Source: JAHDHW01 sp965277415 (GTDB lineage Bacteria; Bacteroidota; Bacteroidia; Chitinophagales; Saprospiraceae). From it: a stretch of DNA of 64,000 nt. A program made the position numbers and the translations under genes. Below the pieces are notes generated by a model that was not told the origin of the DNA, made no database searches, and worked only from the letters and a program-made list of their open reading frames with translations. Location of the stretch: NCBI GenBank assembly GCA_965277415.1, contig CBDICS010000070.1, positions 1 through 64,000 of the forward strand, given 5' to 3'. Numbering within the stretch: the first letter of the stretch is position 1; the number at the start of each line of letters is the position of its first letter. Of the stretch, positions 35,443-44,301 are shown piece after piece.

Positions 35443-35604
35443 AGAGCATGTTTAAATTTCATACTTTGACCTGCAAATGCCCATTACAAGAACCTGATTT
35501 TGCCTTTTTTTCGTAGTATAGCCCCAAATGCTACGAAAAAAAGACTTCATCAGAACCTTATACTGAACATTTTCGGTATCAAAAACGAATTTTAAGCATA
35601 CTCT
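35443..35604. repeat. MITE-like element, AGAGCATGTTTAAA family, full inverted copy
   Basis: 162 bases, reverse-complement copy of 4164-4324 with perhaps 10-15% differences. Ends AGAGCATGTTTAAATTTC and AATTTTAAGCATACTCT. Its right end is 12 bases before the first ATG of the M1 peptidase, so the leader and probably the promoter of that gene lie in the element. Confidence 0.8.
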
Positions 35605-35616
35605 TAGATAGTAAAT

Positions 35617-37593
35617 ATGATGTTTAAAAAAATAAACGCTAGTATCTTTTGCATCTTCCTTTGCAATTTTGTCTTGGCTCAAATAGCCCTTTCTCCTCGT
35701 ATTGCTAATTATGATATAGAGGTCGAATTGGATGTTGACAATAAAAAAATCTATGGTAAGCAAACCCTCCACTGGAAGAACCCCTCGACTGATACTATTT
35801 ATGAGCTACAATATCACCTTTATTATAATGCATTTAAAAATTCGAAAACGACTTTCATGAGAGAAAGAGATTTTGATTTGTTAGATGCAGATGAGGCAGA
35901 ATGCAGTTGGAGCTATGTAGATATTCATACCATAAAAGATGAATATGGGAATGATCTATCTCTGAATATGGAATATATCCAACCAGATGATGGAAATAAA
36001 TATGATCAAACAGTACTCAGAGTCCCTTTGAAGCAACCAGTATTGCCAAATGAAACGATAGACATACACCTGGATTGGACAGGTAAGATACCTAAAGTTC
36101 GACCCCGGACGGGTTATAATAAAGACTATTTTTTTATGGTGCAATGGTTTCCTAAGGTTGGTGTATATGAACCTGCTGGAATGCGGTATGCTACGAAAGG
36201 ACAGTGGAGTTGTCATCAATATCATTCTAATGGAGAGTATTACTCGGATTTTGGGAATTATAAAGTAGCGATTACTGTCCCTAAAAACTATAAAGTTGGA
36301 GCGAGTGGTGTTTTAAAAAATGAAAGTATAGAAAAAGGGAAGAAGGTTTATACCTATGAAGTAGAAGATGTTATTGATTTTGCTTGGACAACTTCACCAC
36401 ATTTCATTGAAAAGAAAACAATTTGGAAAACTGTTGAAATCCGATTTTTGTCTTATCCCGATCAAGAACATCTTGCAGAGCGATATTTTACTGCGATCAA
36501 AAATGCAATGGAGTACTTGGATGAACATGTAGGCGTATATCCTTACCCCACTTTGACTATTGTTAATCCGCCATTTCATGGGATCTTTACATCTGGCATG
36601 GAATACCCAACACTGATTACCACCTTGAGTTTTTGTTGTTTGCCACAAGGCGTGAAAACGATTGAGACTATTGCTGTCCATGAATTCATACATCAGTATT
36701 TTATGCAAATGGTTGCTACAAATGAACAAGAAGAACCTTGGATGGATGAAGGAATTACAACTTATTATGAAGGTAGGATCTTGGATCACTATTATGGTGA
36801 AAAAACTTCGACTATAGACTTTTTAGGAATTAAGGTTGGAAATATTGAGTATAATCGAATTGAGTTTTTCAATATGTGGAATCCTAAGATTGCAGACAAT
36901 ACTTTTTTTTCTAGAGATTTTAAAAGAGGTGGATATGGACCAATTTCTTATAATAAAACAGCTATCTGGCTTCGAACTTTAGAAGGACTCGTAGGGATTG
37001 AAACCATGAATAAAATAATGAAAACTTATTTTGAAAGATGGAAATTTGATCATCCCTGTACTAGAGATTTTATTAATGTGGTCAATGAGGTTGTTTGGTC
37101 GGATCATGGAGACCGTTTCGGGCCAAATATGAATTGGTTTTTTGACCAAGTGCTGTATGGATCTGATATTTGTGATTATGAATTAGGATCTGTTAGGCAT
37201 AACAAAGAATCAAATTTGTATGGTTATTATACAGATATAGAGACTTGTGAATCACCAGAACAAGAATTTTCAGAAGGGGCTCAATTAGATGCTACCATTG
37301 TCGCCTATCGAAATGGAGAGATTATAATGCCCGTTGAAATTTTAGTAGAGTTTAAAGATGGGACCTCTGTTCTTGAACACTGGGATGGCAAAGCACGGTC
37401 TAAAGAATTCACTTATCCTGGTAAAGAATTGGAATGTGTTGAATTAGATCCAGAAAGAAAAATTTGGATTGACAAAAGTTTTTTAAATAATAGTATCACT
37501 TTAAAATCACAGGAACCTGCTATTCGAAAATATTTCACCCAATTTATGGGCTGGATTCAAAATACGATGCAGACGATGAGCATGTTGATATGA
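35617..37593 (+). CDS. M1-family zinc metallopeptidase, exported
   Basis: 658 residues with a signal peptide (about 1-20). An N-terminal beta domain precedes the catalytic domain: the exopeptidase-type SGMEYPTLI motif, HEFIHQYF (HExxH zinc site, about 350) and WMDEGITTYYEG with the third ligand Glu. It probably trims peptides in the periplasm or outside. Start may be either of two adjacent ATGs (35617 or 35620). It overlaps the following membrane-protein gene by four bases (ATGA), so the two are translationally coupled. Confidence 0.92.
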   Translation: MMFKKINASIFCIFLCNFVLAQIALSPRIANYDIEVELDVDNKKIYGKQTLHWKNPSTDTIYELQYHLYYNAFKNSKTTFMRERDFDLLDADEAECSWSYVDIHTIKDEYGNDLSLNMEYIQPDDGNKYDQTVLRVPLKQPVLPNETIDIHLDWTGKIPKVRPRTGYNKDYFFMVQWFPKVGVYEPAGMRYATKGQWSCHQYHSNGEYYSDFGNYKVAITVPKNYKVGASGVLKNESIEKGKKVYTYEVEDVIDFAWTTSPHFIEKKTIWKTVEIRFLSYPDQEHLAERYFTAIKNAMEYLDEHVGVYPYPTLTIVNPPFHGIFTSGMEYPTLITTLSFCCLPQGVKTIETIAVHEFIHQYFMQMVATNEQEEPWMDEGITTYYEGRILDHYYGEKTSTIDFLGIKVGNIEYNRIEFFNMWNPKIADNTFFSRDFKRGGYGPISYNKTAIWLRTLEGLVGIETMNKIMKTYFERWKFDHPCTRDFINVVNEVVWSDHGDRFGPNMNWFFDQVLYGSDICDYELGSVRHNKESNLYGYYTDIETCESPEQEFSEGAQLDATIVAYRNGEIIMPVEILVEFKDGTSVLEHWDGKARSKEFTYPGKELECVELDPERKIWIDKSFLNNSITLKSQEPAIRKYFTQFMGWIQNTMQTMSMLI

Positions 37594-38474
37594 AGGCATT
37601 ACAAGCATATTTTAGTGGTTGGTCCTCAGTATTTCGCAATAAGCGAATGTGGCTGTTGGTTTATATAGTTAATTTTGCGCTTGCATTTTTAGCGGCTTGG
37701 CCTGTCTCTGGTTTTTTAGGAAAAACGGTACGTTACTCAATGTCCTTGGAGCGAAGCCTTCCTGAATTTGATTATACTTTCCTCGCAGAGATGCAAAAAA
37801 AATTCGGTAATCAAATAAATGCGATTTTAGACCAAACGACCTTATTTATTATAATCTTCTTACTCCTTTCTGTTTTTATGACAGGTGGTATTTTAAATAT
37901 TTTTAAAAAAGGAGAAGAAATGTTTAGATTAAAAACCTTTTGGAAAGGCTGTTCTAAATATTTCTGGCGTATTCTAAGACTAACAATTTATTTCTTAGCC
38001 ATCCATGGCATTATCCTATTTCTTTTCTTTTTAGTCTTTAAGTCCTGGTGTAGTGGATTAAATCCTTTTGAAATGGAAAGTGAAAAAGAATTGATTGATG
38101 CTTTTATGTTTTTAAGTCCACTTTATATTTTGGTTTTTACGATCATCGCGATGGTTCAGGATTATGCAAAAATTCATATGGTTCATGAAAATCCAACGAT
38201 CCTTTTGAATACTTTTTGGGCTAGCTTCAAACTTGTATTCAGTGACATCGGTAAATTTTCATTTTTATACTTTTTAAATATTTTAACTTTGGGGATTGCT
38301 TTTGGGATATACTACTTATTAAGCAATCAATTTGAAGGTATTACAATGACTTCAATTATGATTCTATTTGTTATTGGGCAACTATTTATCATCGCAAGAA
38401 TTGCTATTAAATTGTTAAACTTAGCTAGTGCTACCTATTTATACAAATGGACTCGTAAAGGTTATATAAAATAA
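37590..38474 (+). CDS. Hypothetical integral membrane protein coupled to the M1 peptidase
   Basis: 294 residues with about six hydrophobic segments (near 18-38, 84-106, 128-150, 172-190, 220-245, 255-280). No known catalytic motif. The start overlaps the stop of the peptidase gene, a strong sign of a joint role, such as maturation or anchoring, but no direct evidence exists. Family not recognised with certainty. Confidence 0.8.
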   Translation: MKALQAYFSGWSSVFRNKRMWLLVYIVNFALAFLAAWPVSGFLGKTVRYSMSLERSLPEFDYTFLAEMQKKFGNQINAILDQTTLFIIIFLLLSVFMTGGILNIFKKGEEMFRLKTFWKGCSKYFWRILRLTIYFLAIHGIILFLFFLVFKSWCSGLNPFEMESEKELIDAFMFLSPLYILVFTIIAMVQDYAKIHMVHENPTILLNTFWASFKLVFSDIGKFSFLYFLNILTLGIAFGIYYLLSNQFEGITMTSIMILFVIGQLFIIARIAIKLLNLASATYLYKWTRKGYIK

Positions 38475-38483
38475 AAAACGTTT

Positions 38484-38515
38484 TTTGACAAATCTCAAAC
38501 ACGGAATTTGTCAAG
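38484..38515. repeat. TTGACAAAT/ATTTGTCAA hairpin
   Basis: TTGACAAAT (38485-38493) and ATTTGTCAA (38506-38514) form a perfect 9-bp dyad 10 bases after the membrane-protein stop. It resembles the repeats near 14376 and 35311. With no downstream T-run, its role as terminator is doubtful. Confidence 0.5.
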
Positions 38516-38533
38516 GGCTATAAATTTCATTAG

Positions 38534-39508
38534 ATGAAAGCAATAATCTGCAAAGACTACGGACTACCTAATACGCTCGTATACGAAGACATTCCAAGCC
38601 CGGAGCCTGGTCCAAAAGATGTTCTTGTTAGTATCAAAGCTTGTAGTATTAACTTTCCGGATACCTTAATCATTCAAGGTCTTTATCAATTCAAACCAGC
38701 GTGTCCATTTACGCCAGGTAGTGACATCTCAGGACTTGTAAAGGCGGTAGGAGCAGATGTAAAACATGTAAAACCAGGTGATGAAGTATTTGGAATGATC
38801 GCACATGGGGGATTTGCAGAGGAAGCATTAGTGCCAAAACATTCTTGTTTCCCTAAACCTCCGGGTATGAGCTATGAACTCGCAGCTTCTTTTCTAATGA
38901 CATATGGAACTTCTTATCATGCACTCAAAGATAGGGCACAAATCAAAGAAGGGGAAACTTTATTGGTTTTGGGTGCTGCGGGTGGCGTTGGACTAGCAGC
39001 AGTCGAACTTGGGAAACTCATGGGGGCTAAAGTTATTGCGGCAGCATCAACAGATGAGAAATTAGCCCTTTGTAAAAAATATGGAGCATCCGAAACAATC
39101 AATTATAAGACTGAAGACTTAAGAGCTAAGTTAAAAGAAATCACTGCAGGAAAGGGTGTTGATGTTGTTTATGATCCGGTTGGAGGTGACTTCTCGGAAA
39201 AAGCATTTCGCTCTACTGCCTGGAATGGGCGTCACTTGGTTATTGGTTTTGCTGCTGGAGCTATTCCTAAAATTCCACTTAACCTTCCATTACTCAAAGG
39301 GAGTCAAATCGTTGGTGTGTTTTGGGGAAGATTTGCAATGACCTTTCCAAAAGAAAATATGGCTAATACGATGCAACTTGTCCAATGGCAAGCCGAAGGA
39401 AAGATTAATCCACATATTCATGCAACCTATCCTTTAGAAGATGCCGCAACAGCACTTGAAGAAATCATGGATCGAAAAGTAAAAGGAAAAGTGATTCTTT
39501 CTGTATAG
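38534..39508 (+). CDS. NADPH:quinone oxidoreductase (zinc-independent MDR)
   Basis: 324 residues: GroES-like N-terminal domain (FTPGSDISGLVKAVG near 63) and Rossmann domain with GAAGGVGLAAVELGKLMGA near 147. Zinc ligands of alcohol dehydrogenases are missing, as usual in this subgroup. Reduces quinones or enone compounds with NADPH; the true substrate is unknown. No operon partner other than the upstream membrane-protein gene 59 bases away. Confidence 0.92.
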   Translation: MKAIICKDYGLPNTLVYEDIPSPEPGPKDVLVSIKACSINFPDTLIIQGLYQFKPACPFTPGSDISGLVKAVGADVKHVKPGDEVFGMIAHGGFAEEALVPKHSCFPKPPGMSYELAASFLMTYGTSYHALKDRAQIKEGETLLVLGAAGGVGLAAVELGKLMGAKVIAAASTDEKLALCKKYGASETINYKTEDLRAKLKEITAGKGVDVVYDPVGGDFSEKAFRSTAWNGRHLVIGFAAGAIPKIPLNLPLLKGSQIVGVFWGRFAMTFPKENMANTMQLVQWQAEGKINPHIHATYPLEDAATALEEIMDRKVKGKVILSV

Positions 39509-39656
39509 GCTATACTTTTAAATTAGAAAATGCTGAATTAAGAATAGTGGATATTCAATATTCTTTTATTATATTCAGACTACGAAATAATTATTACTTA
39601 TTTATACTGTTCTAAGCTAGCATTCCTTCGTTACACGTCACCAAAATTTATACCTT

Positions 39657-42050
39657 ATGAATTTAAGAATAGCCTTCATCGCTATAGCTTTCGTTATTTG
39701 TAATTTATTAAGCGCTCAGTCGATTAGTGACTTTATTCATGTCGATCAGTTTGGATATACAACTAATTCAACTAAAGTCGCTGTGTTGAGTGACCCTCAA
39801 ATAGGATATAATGCGGGGAGTGCATATACTGCACCAGTAACGATGGAATTGCGAAATACGGATACTGATGCGATTGTTTTTTCTGCTGCACCAACATCTT
39901 GGTCAAGTGGTGCAACTCATGGTCAATCAGGAGATAAAGGCTGGTGGTTTGATTTTTCCAGCTATACAACAGCGGGCACTTATTATGTCTATGATGCAAC
40001 GAATGATGAACGATCAGCTGATTTTATTATCAATGATAATGTTTATAATGCCGTATTAAAGTCAGCGGTCAAAATGTTTTATTATAACCGTTGCAATATG
40101 GCCAAAGTAAGTCCCTATGCTGAGTCAAACTGGACAGATGGTAATAATTTTGAAAATGCATTACAAGATGCGAATTGTCGCTACGTTTATGATGTTTCAA
40201 ATGCTGCTCTTGAAAAAGATTTGACTGGAGGTTGGTTTGATGCTGGGGATTATAATAAATATATAACTTTTGCTAACTCAGCTGTTCACGAATTACTTTC
40301 TGCCTATGAAGACAACCCAAGTATATTTACAGACGATTGGAATATTCCTGAATCAGGCAATGGGATTCCGGATATTTTGGATGAGATAAAATGGGAATTG
40401 GATTGGCTTTTGAAAATGACGAATAATGATGGTACAGCAATTATTAAAATGGGTAGTATCTCGTATAGTGAAAATGAAGCAGCTCCACCAAGTGCAAACA
40501 CTGACCAACGTTATTATGGACCTACCTGTACTGCTGCCTCTATAGACGTAGCTGGAATGTTTGCTCATGCTGCAAGAATATATGATGGCTTACCTGGGAT
40601 GAGTGGTTTTGTTTCAGATTTGGAAATCAAAGCGCTTGCTGCTTGGAATTATGTTGAGCCACTTATTGGAAGTAACCAATTAGAGACGAACTGTGATGAT
40701 GGGACTATCAAAGCAGGAGATGCAGATAGATCTGTTGGAGAACAAAAGGAGGATGCTTTAATTGCTGCGATTTACCTTTTTGATCGCTTTGGTAATTCAG
40801 AATATAATGATTATGTGATCGCAAATATTAATGATGCCGAACCTATTAATGCTGACTTTTGGAGCGCATATAAGATGTCTCTGAATACTGCATTACTAGA
40901 CTATACAACAATTGCTGGTGCAAATTCTACAACAGTGACCACTATTCTTAATTCTATCAATACGGTCGTTACAAATAATTGGAATGGATTCTATGGTTTT
41001 AATGATGATGACCTTTATAGAGCTTATATGCCCGATTGGGCTTATCATTGGGGAAGTAGCCTTCCTAAAGCTGGATTCGGGATTTTAAACCTCTTGCTAA
41101 ATAAATACAATATCAACTCTAGCTCTTCTGATGACTATCGCTTAAAAGCCGCTCAACAAGTTCATTATTTTCATGGTGTCAATCCACAGGGTTTGGTCTA
41201 CCTTTCCAATATGTATGATTTTGGAGGAGATCGCTGTATTGATGAGATTTATCATACGTGGTTTAATGATGGGACTGACTGGGATAATGCACAAACTTCT
41301 TTGTATGGGCCAGCACCAGGTTATGTGACTGGAGGACCGAATCATGACTACACAGCAAATACTTCTTTAGCACCACCTTATAATCAGCCAGATCAAAAAA
41401 GCTATTTGGACTTCAATACAGGGTTTCCAGATAACTCTTGGGAGATTACAGAACCTGCAATTTATTACCAAGCATTTTATGTGCGTTTATTAGCCAACTT
41501 CGTTAGTGAAGAAGGCCCATTATCTGTAGAATGGCAAGATCCACTTTGGGGGTATTTTGAAAAAGGAGATAATCATTTATATTGGACAACAGGAAAGGAG
41601 GTAGATAATGCATATTTTGAAATTCAAAGATCTCCTAATGGAATGGATTGGTCTAAAATTGGAAATGTCTCTGCTCAAGGTAATTCAATAAGTACTAGTC
41701 GATATGCTTTTAAAGACAGATCTCCACTGATTGGAATTAACTATTATCGATTACGTCAGGTTGATCATGATGAACGGTTTGATTATTCGAATATAATTAC
41801 AATTGAAAATAAATCTATAAGTTCAATTATATTGTCTCCTAACCCTGCATACGAGACAGTCTCTATTTCTTCGAATATTGATAGAGGGCAAGTAGAAGTT
41901 TTAGATTTAAATGGTGTCGTATTAAAAACCGAAGTAATTGATCAAAGAATTATTACGCTCAACGTTAGAGATTTACCTAAAGGAATTTACTTTATAAAAG
42001 TATTAGATAATAATGGCCATCAAGCCGTAGAAAAATTAATAAGACATTAA
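39657..42050 (+). CDS. Secreted GH9 endoglucanase (cellulase) with T9SS sorting domain
   Basis: 797 residues. Signal peptide (1-20); Ig-like CelD_N domain (about 22-125, IHVDQFGYTTNSTKVAVL); GH9 catalytic domain (about 130-615) with GGWFDAGDYNKY containing the catalytic aspartates, HGVNPQG, the GPNHDYTANT segment and the catalytic glutamate in SWEITEPAIYYQ; then a linker domain and a type A sorting domain (IILSPNPAYETVSI, PKGIYFIKVL). It is exported by the type IX system to degrade cellulose or other beta-1,4-glucans. It stands alone, without SusCD. Confidence 0.93.
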   Translation: MNLRIAFIAIAFVICNLLSAQSISDFIHVDQFGYTTNSTKVAVLSDPQIGYNAGSAYTAPVTMELRNTDTDAIVFSAAPTSWSSGATHGQSGDKGWWFDFSSYTTAGTYYVYDATNDERSADFIINDNVYNAVLKSAVKMFYYNRCNMAKVSPYAESNWTDGNNFENALQDANCRYVYDVSNAALEKDLTGGWFDAGDYNKYITFANSAVHELLSAYEDNPSIFTDDWNIPESGNGIPDILDEIKWELDWLLKMTNNDGTAIIKMGSISYSENEAAPPSANTDQRYYGPTCTAASIDVAGMFAHAARIYDGLPGMSGFVSDLEIKALAAWNYVEPLIGSNQLETNCDDGTIKAGDADRSVGEQKEDALIAAIYLFDRFGNSEYNDYVIANINDAEPINADFWSAYKMSLNTALLDYTTIAGANSTTVTTILNSINTVVTNNWNGFYGFNDDDLYRAYMPDWAYHWGSSLPKAGFGILNLLLNKYNINSSSSDDYRLKAAQQVHYFHGVNPQGLVYLSNMYDFGGDRCIDEIYHTWFNDGTDWDNAQTSLYGPAPGYVTGGPNHDYTANTSLAPPYNQPDQKSYLDFNTGFPDNSWEITEPAIYYQAFYVRLLANFVSEEGPLSVEWQDPLWGYFEKGDNHLYWTTGKEVDNAYFEIQRSPNGMDWSKIGNVSAQGNSISTSRYAFKDRSPLIGINYYRLRQVDHDERFDYSNIITIENKSISSIILSPNPAYETVSISSNIDRGQVEVLDLNGVVLKTEVIDQRIITLNVRDLPKGIYFIKVLDNNGHQAVEKLIRH

Positions 42051-42399
42051 AAAATTGATTTTGTTTTAGCGATTACATTCATTAGAATTTCTAAATTCCA
42101 CTTAAAACCCTTTTCCTAACACCCCATGTGGTTTTTTGGTGGGAAAAATATTTTTAAAAAAATACCTCCTTTAGGAACTTTTAAAAACAAGTAAGAGTTT
42201 ATGTCCTTGTATTTATTAAAAATCAAAGAAATGATTAGCGTGTTTTTAGAAAAAAATAAAGTCAATCAATTCCTCAAACTAGAGTCATTCTGATTCTAAG
42301 AACCTACCTCAAAGGAGTTCATGGTTCTTAGGAACTGTGGGCGATATTCAAATTTTATACTTTTCATTAATTAAGCTCTGGGGGTGGGAGCGTCTCGGT

Positions 42400-42456
42400 T
42401 CTAATGTCTTAACATTATAAAACGGAGAAGGACAAGGTTCAACTCCTTGGATTAGA
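42400..42456 (+). ncRNA. tRNA-like hairpin with canonical T-arm in the large RNA
   Basis: CAAGG-TTCAACT-CCTTG (42433-42449) is a canonical 5-bp, 7-nt T-arm. The flanks TCTAAT (42400-42405) and ATTAGA (42451-42456) pair as a 6-bp closing stem, and TAATG...CATTA forms an inner hairpin. No D-arm or full cloverleaf is seen, so this is only tRNA-like. It is in normal, not permuted, order. Confidence 0.45.
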
Positions 42457-43066
42457 GAAATAAGTATGAATTCAAAAAAACAGTTTATAATCGAATAATT
42501 TATTTTAAACAGTCTATTGATTCAAAAATGGATAATTAAAAATTGTTGAGACTCTTATGATTCTCACAATAGTTCTTTGACAAAAATATAAAGCTATGGA
42601 TTAATGACAGAGAAACGTTCTGTCAAACTATAGTTTACTTGGCAGCTTACTGTCAATAGAGTTCGCTCTAAAAATAAACCGGGTAACTGGGATAAATCTG
42701 ATTGTTAAGCATAACATTGGAGACATTGATTGATTTGTAAATTTCAAGCAGTGTTTGAGTAAGCAAGCAAAATCGTATTGCGTCCATCTTGCCAGGGGCG
42801 ACCGCTGAGGCAAGAGGAACAATATACTTTGCAAAGGACAGCAAAGTTGAGGTGGAGACATCAATAGAGAATTTGTAGAATTTTGGTTGGTACAAAGTTA
42901 TCCACTGTGTATTCAGCTAAGTTCAGTATTCAAGGTAAGTGTCTGGTGACAGATTCTTATCTTAACATACGGTGAGCCGGGAGGCTTGCAGAAAGGAGCT
43001 TGGTATTCTGTGAAATAAAATTTACGGAGCCTACCCGGAGCGCTTCTTTTGAATGTCCATTTACTT

Positions 43067-43139
43067 TTAAGGGTTCGATTCCCTCACTAATTCCAGAAAG
43101 TGGTGAAGCTCAAGGTTGAGCACTAGACTTCTAATCTAG
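43067..43139 (+). ncRNA. tRNA-mimic module 3 (permuted, Arg(TCT)-like anticodon arm)
   Basis: T-arm AGGG-TTCGATT-CCCT (43070-43084), CACT (43085-43088), a 10-nt loop, AGTG (43099-43102), D-arm GCTC-AAGGTT-GAGC (43108-43121), A, anticodon arm CTAGA-CTTCTAA-TCTAG (43123-43139) with T33 kept and TCT at the anticodon. The order T-arm, closed acceptor, D-arm, anticodon arm matches units 1 and 2 near 29.3 kb. The short acceptor stem and six-base D-loop make it unlikely to be a working tRNA. Confidence 0.6.
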
Positions 43140-43519
43140 AATAAAAAAGCAAAAGCTCCGGGCATTGTGATGTAGTAGTTGCCTAAACCCATTGAAAAAT
43201 ATGGGCTATAAATAATCCGCAAGATATTTATAGGCAGTGTACATTCTTTTCAAGCCGGCTTCAAGGCAATGCCTTGGGGAACGTTTGATTAATGGCGAGG
43301 GAACCAACCCTCCAGTGTAGCAAAGCGTGAACTTGTGAGTCACTATGCAAGCCAAGTCTAAGGTGCTGATCAGTCACAATGTAGGTTTCAGTGTTTATCA
43401 CTGATAATCATGATGGCATCAGGTAAGTACGTAAACTGGGCGACTGGAATACGTGGATAACACGAGAACATTGGGGAAGCAAACCTTGATAATAATGCGT
43501 GGAAAGCTTATCTACAAAT

Positions 43520-43545
43520 GAAGCAGTAGTCTCATGCTTCTTTTT
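43520..43545 (+). terminator. Intrinsic terminator of the large noncoding RNA
   Basis: GAAGCA-9 nt-TGCTTC followed by TTTTT. The T-run exists only for plus-strand transcription; the nearest plus-strand gene upstream (GH9) ends 1.47 kb away, so the terminated transcript is most simply the noncoding RNA. Confidence 0.75.
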
Positions 43546-43571
43546 AAATCACTTCATTTTATACCTGTTTT

Positions 43572-44141
43572 CTAACAAGTTATTTCTAACCGAATTACTC
43601 GTGGAGGTTTCCCAAAAGCCTTTTGAAAAATACGAGTAAAATAATTAGGGTCATTAAAGCCCACCTCATAAGCAATTTCGGATATGTTTAAATCTGAATG
43701 TTTAAGCAATTCAGATGCTTTCTCTAGACGAATAGATCGAATGTATTGAGAAGGTGTTTTGCCTGTAAGAGATTTTACCTTTCTATAAAGTTGAACTTGA
43801 CTCATTAGCATCTCTCTTGCAAATTGAGGTACATCAAAATCGGATTCTGATATATTGTTATCTATGACACTTCTTAGTTTTGATAGAAAGGCATCGCTTT
43901 TAGAAACCCTTTTTTGAGTTTGAGGAGTCGCGTTAAGAACTTGTTCCATGTTAATTATGATCTCCTTATTATTGATTGGATTCTTAATTATGATCCATTT
44001 GTTTACGCCTTCTAGGATGGCATGATTAGATGCCGAATTGACAGGAGTATTCTGAAACAATTGATCATTTTTTTTAATGGGTGTTTCAGAAGCTATATTG
44101 TTTAAATAATATACTGGAATGCTTTCAAGAATCCTTTTCAT
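43572..44141 (-). CDS. AraC-family DNA-binding protein
   Basis: 189 residues. The C-terminal half is a complete AraC/XylS DNA-binding domain (FAREMLMSQVQLYRKVKSLTG, YIRSIRLEKASELL, ISEIAYEVGFNDPNYFTRIF). The closest match is to the output domain of Bacteroidota hybrid two-component sensors, but no sensor or receiver is attached. The N-terminal 80 residues (including WIIIKNPINNKEIIIN) are not a known ligand domain. It is divergent from the response-regulator gene and shares with it a region with two palindromes. Confidence 0.85.
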   Translation of the reverse strand: MKRILESIPVYYLNNIASETPIKKNDQLFQNTPVNSASNHAILEGVNKWIIIKNPINNKEIIINMEQVLNATPQTQKRVSKSDAFLSKLRSVIDNNISESDFDVPQFAREMLMSQVQLYRKVKSLTGKTPSQYIRSIRLEKASELLKHSDLNISEIAYEVGFNDPNYFTRIFQKAFGKPPRVIRLEITC

Positions 44142-44213
44142 TTTTTTTTAATTTTGGTAAAAACCTAATAATGATTTGCATAGCAAAGATCAGCTTATAA
44201 AGAACTGTTTTCT

Positions 44214-44266
44214 TCCACATGATCATGTGGATCCTTTGAAAAACACCCTCCACATGATCATGTGGA
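44214..44266. promoter_or_regulatory. Twin 18-bp palindromes TCCACATGATCATGTGGA
   Basis: The perfect palindrome occurs identically at 44214-44231 and 44249-44266, centres 35 bases apart, in the intergenic region between divergent araC-like and luxR-like genes and 36 bases before the response-regulator start. This is the form of a tandem operator for a dimeric regulator, likely one of the two adjacent genes. Confidence 0.7.
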
Positions 44267-44301
44267 AGCGAGCTTTAAAAAAATATACTTACTTTGTGTG
44301 T

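Larger units (their letters stand above)
42290..43545 (+). ncRNA. Large structured noncoding RNA with terminator and tRNA-like modules
   Basis: No convincing ORF in 1.5 kb, but many hairpins: CTAAGAACC/GGTTCTTAG (42296-42331), TGACAGA/TCTGTCA (42604-42624), TAGAG-TTCG-CTCTA (42657-42670), CTTGCC/GGCAAG (42788-42814), ACTTTGC/GCAAAGT (42826-42847), CCGGGAGGCT with AGCCT-A-CCCGG (42977-43038), a three-way junction TGCCTA/TAGGCA enclosing CCCAT/ATGGG and TAAATA/TATTTA (43180-43236), CAAGGC-AAT-GCCTTG (43262-43276), TCAGTG/CACTGA (43388-43404). GAAGCA/TGCTTC then TTTTT at 43520-43545 ends it on the plus strand. The exact 5' end is unknown. It may be related to large ornate RNAs such as GOLLD or ROOL, but I cannot confirm any family. 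Confidence 0.7.

Noticed and set aside
42628..42895. Minus-strand frames of 75-78 codons in the large RNA region
   Set aside because: They overlap each other in different frames and coincide with strong plus-strand hairpins; composition is not protein-like.
42290..43545. RNase P RNA, tmRNA or group II intron
   Set aside because: I did not find the conserved P4 core of RNase P, a tmRNA tag frame with alanyl acceptor ends, or a domain V hairpin. A GOLLD/ROOL identity was also left open because I cannot recall a diagnostic sequence with certainty.
44176..44301. N-terminal extension of the response regulator
   Set aside because: The extra 42 codons run through the two perfect palindromes and end just before a typical receiver start (METIKLCIIDDD).
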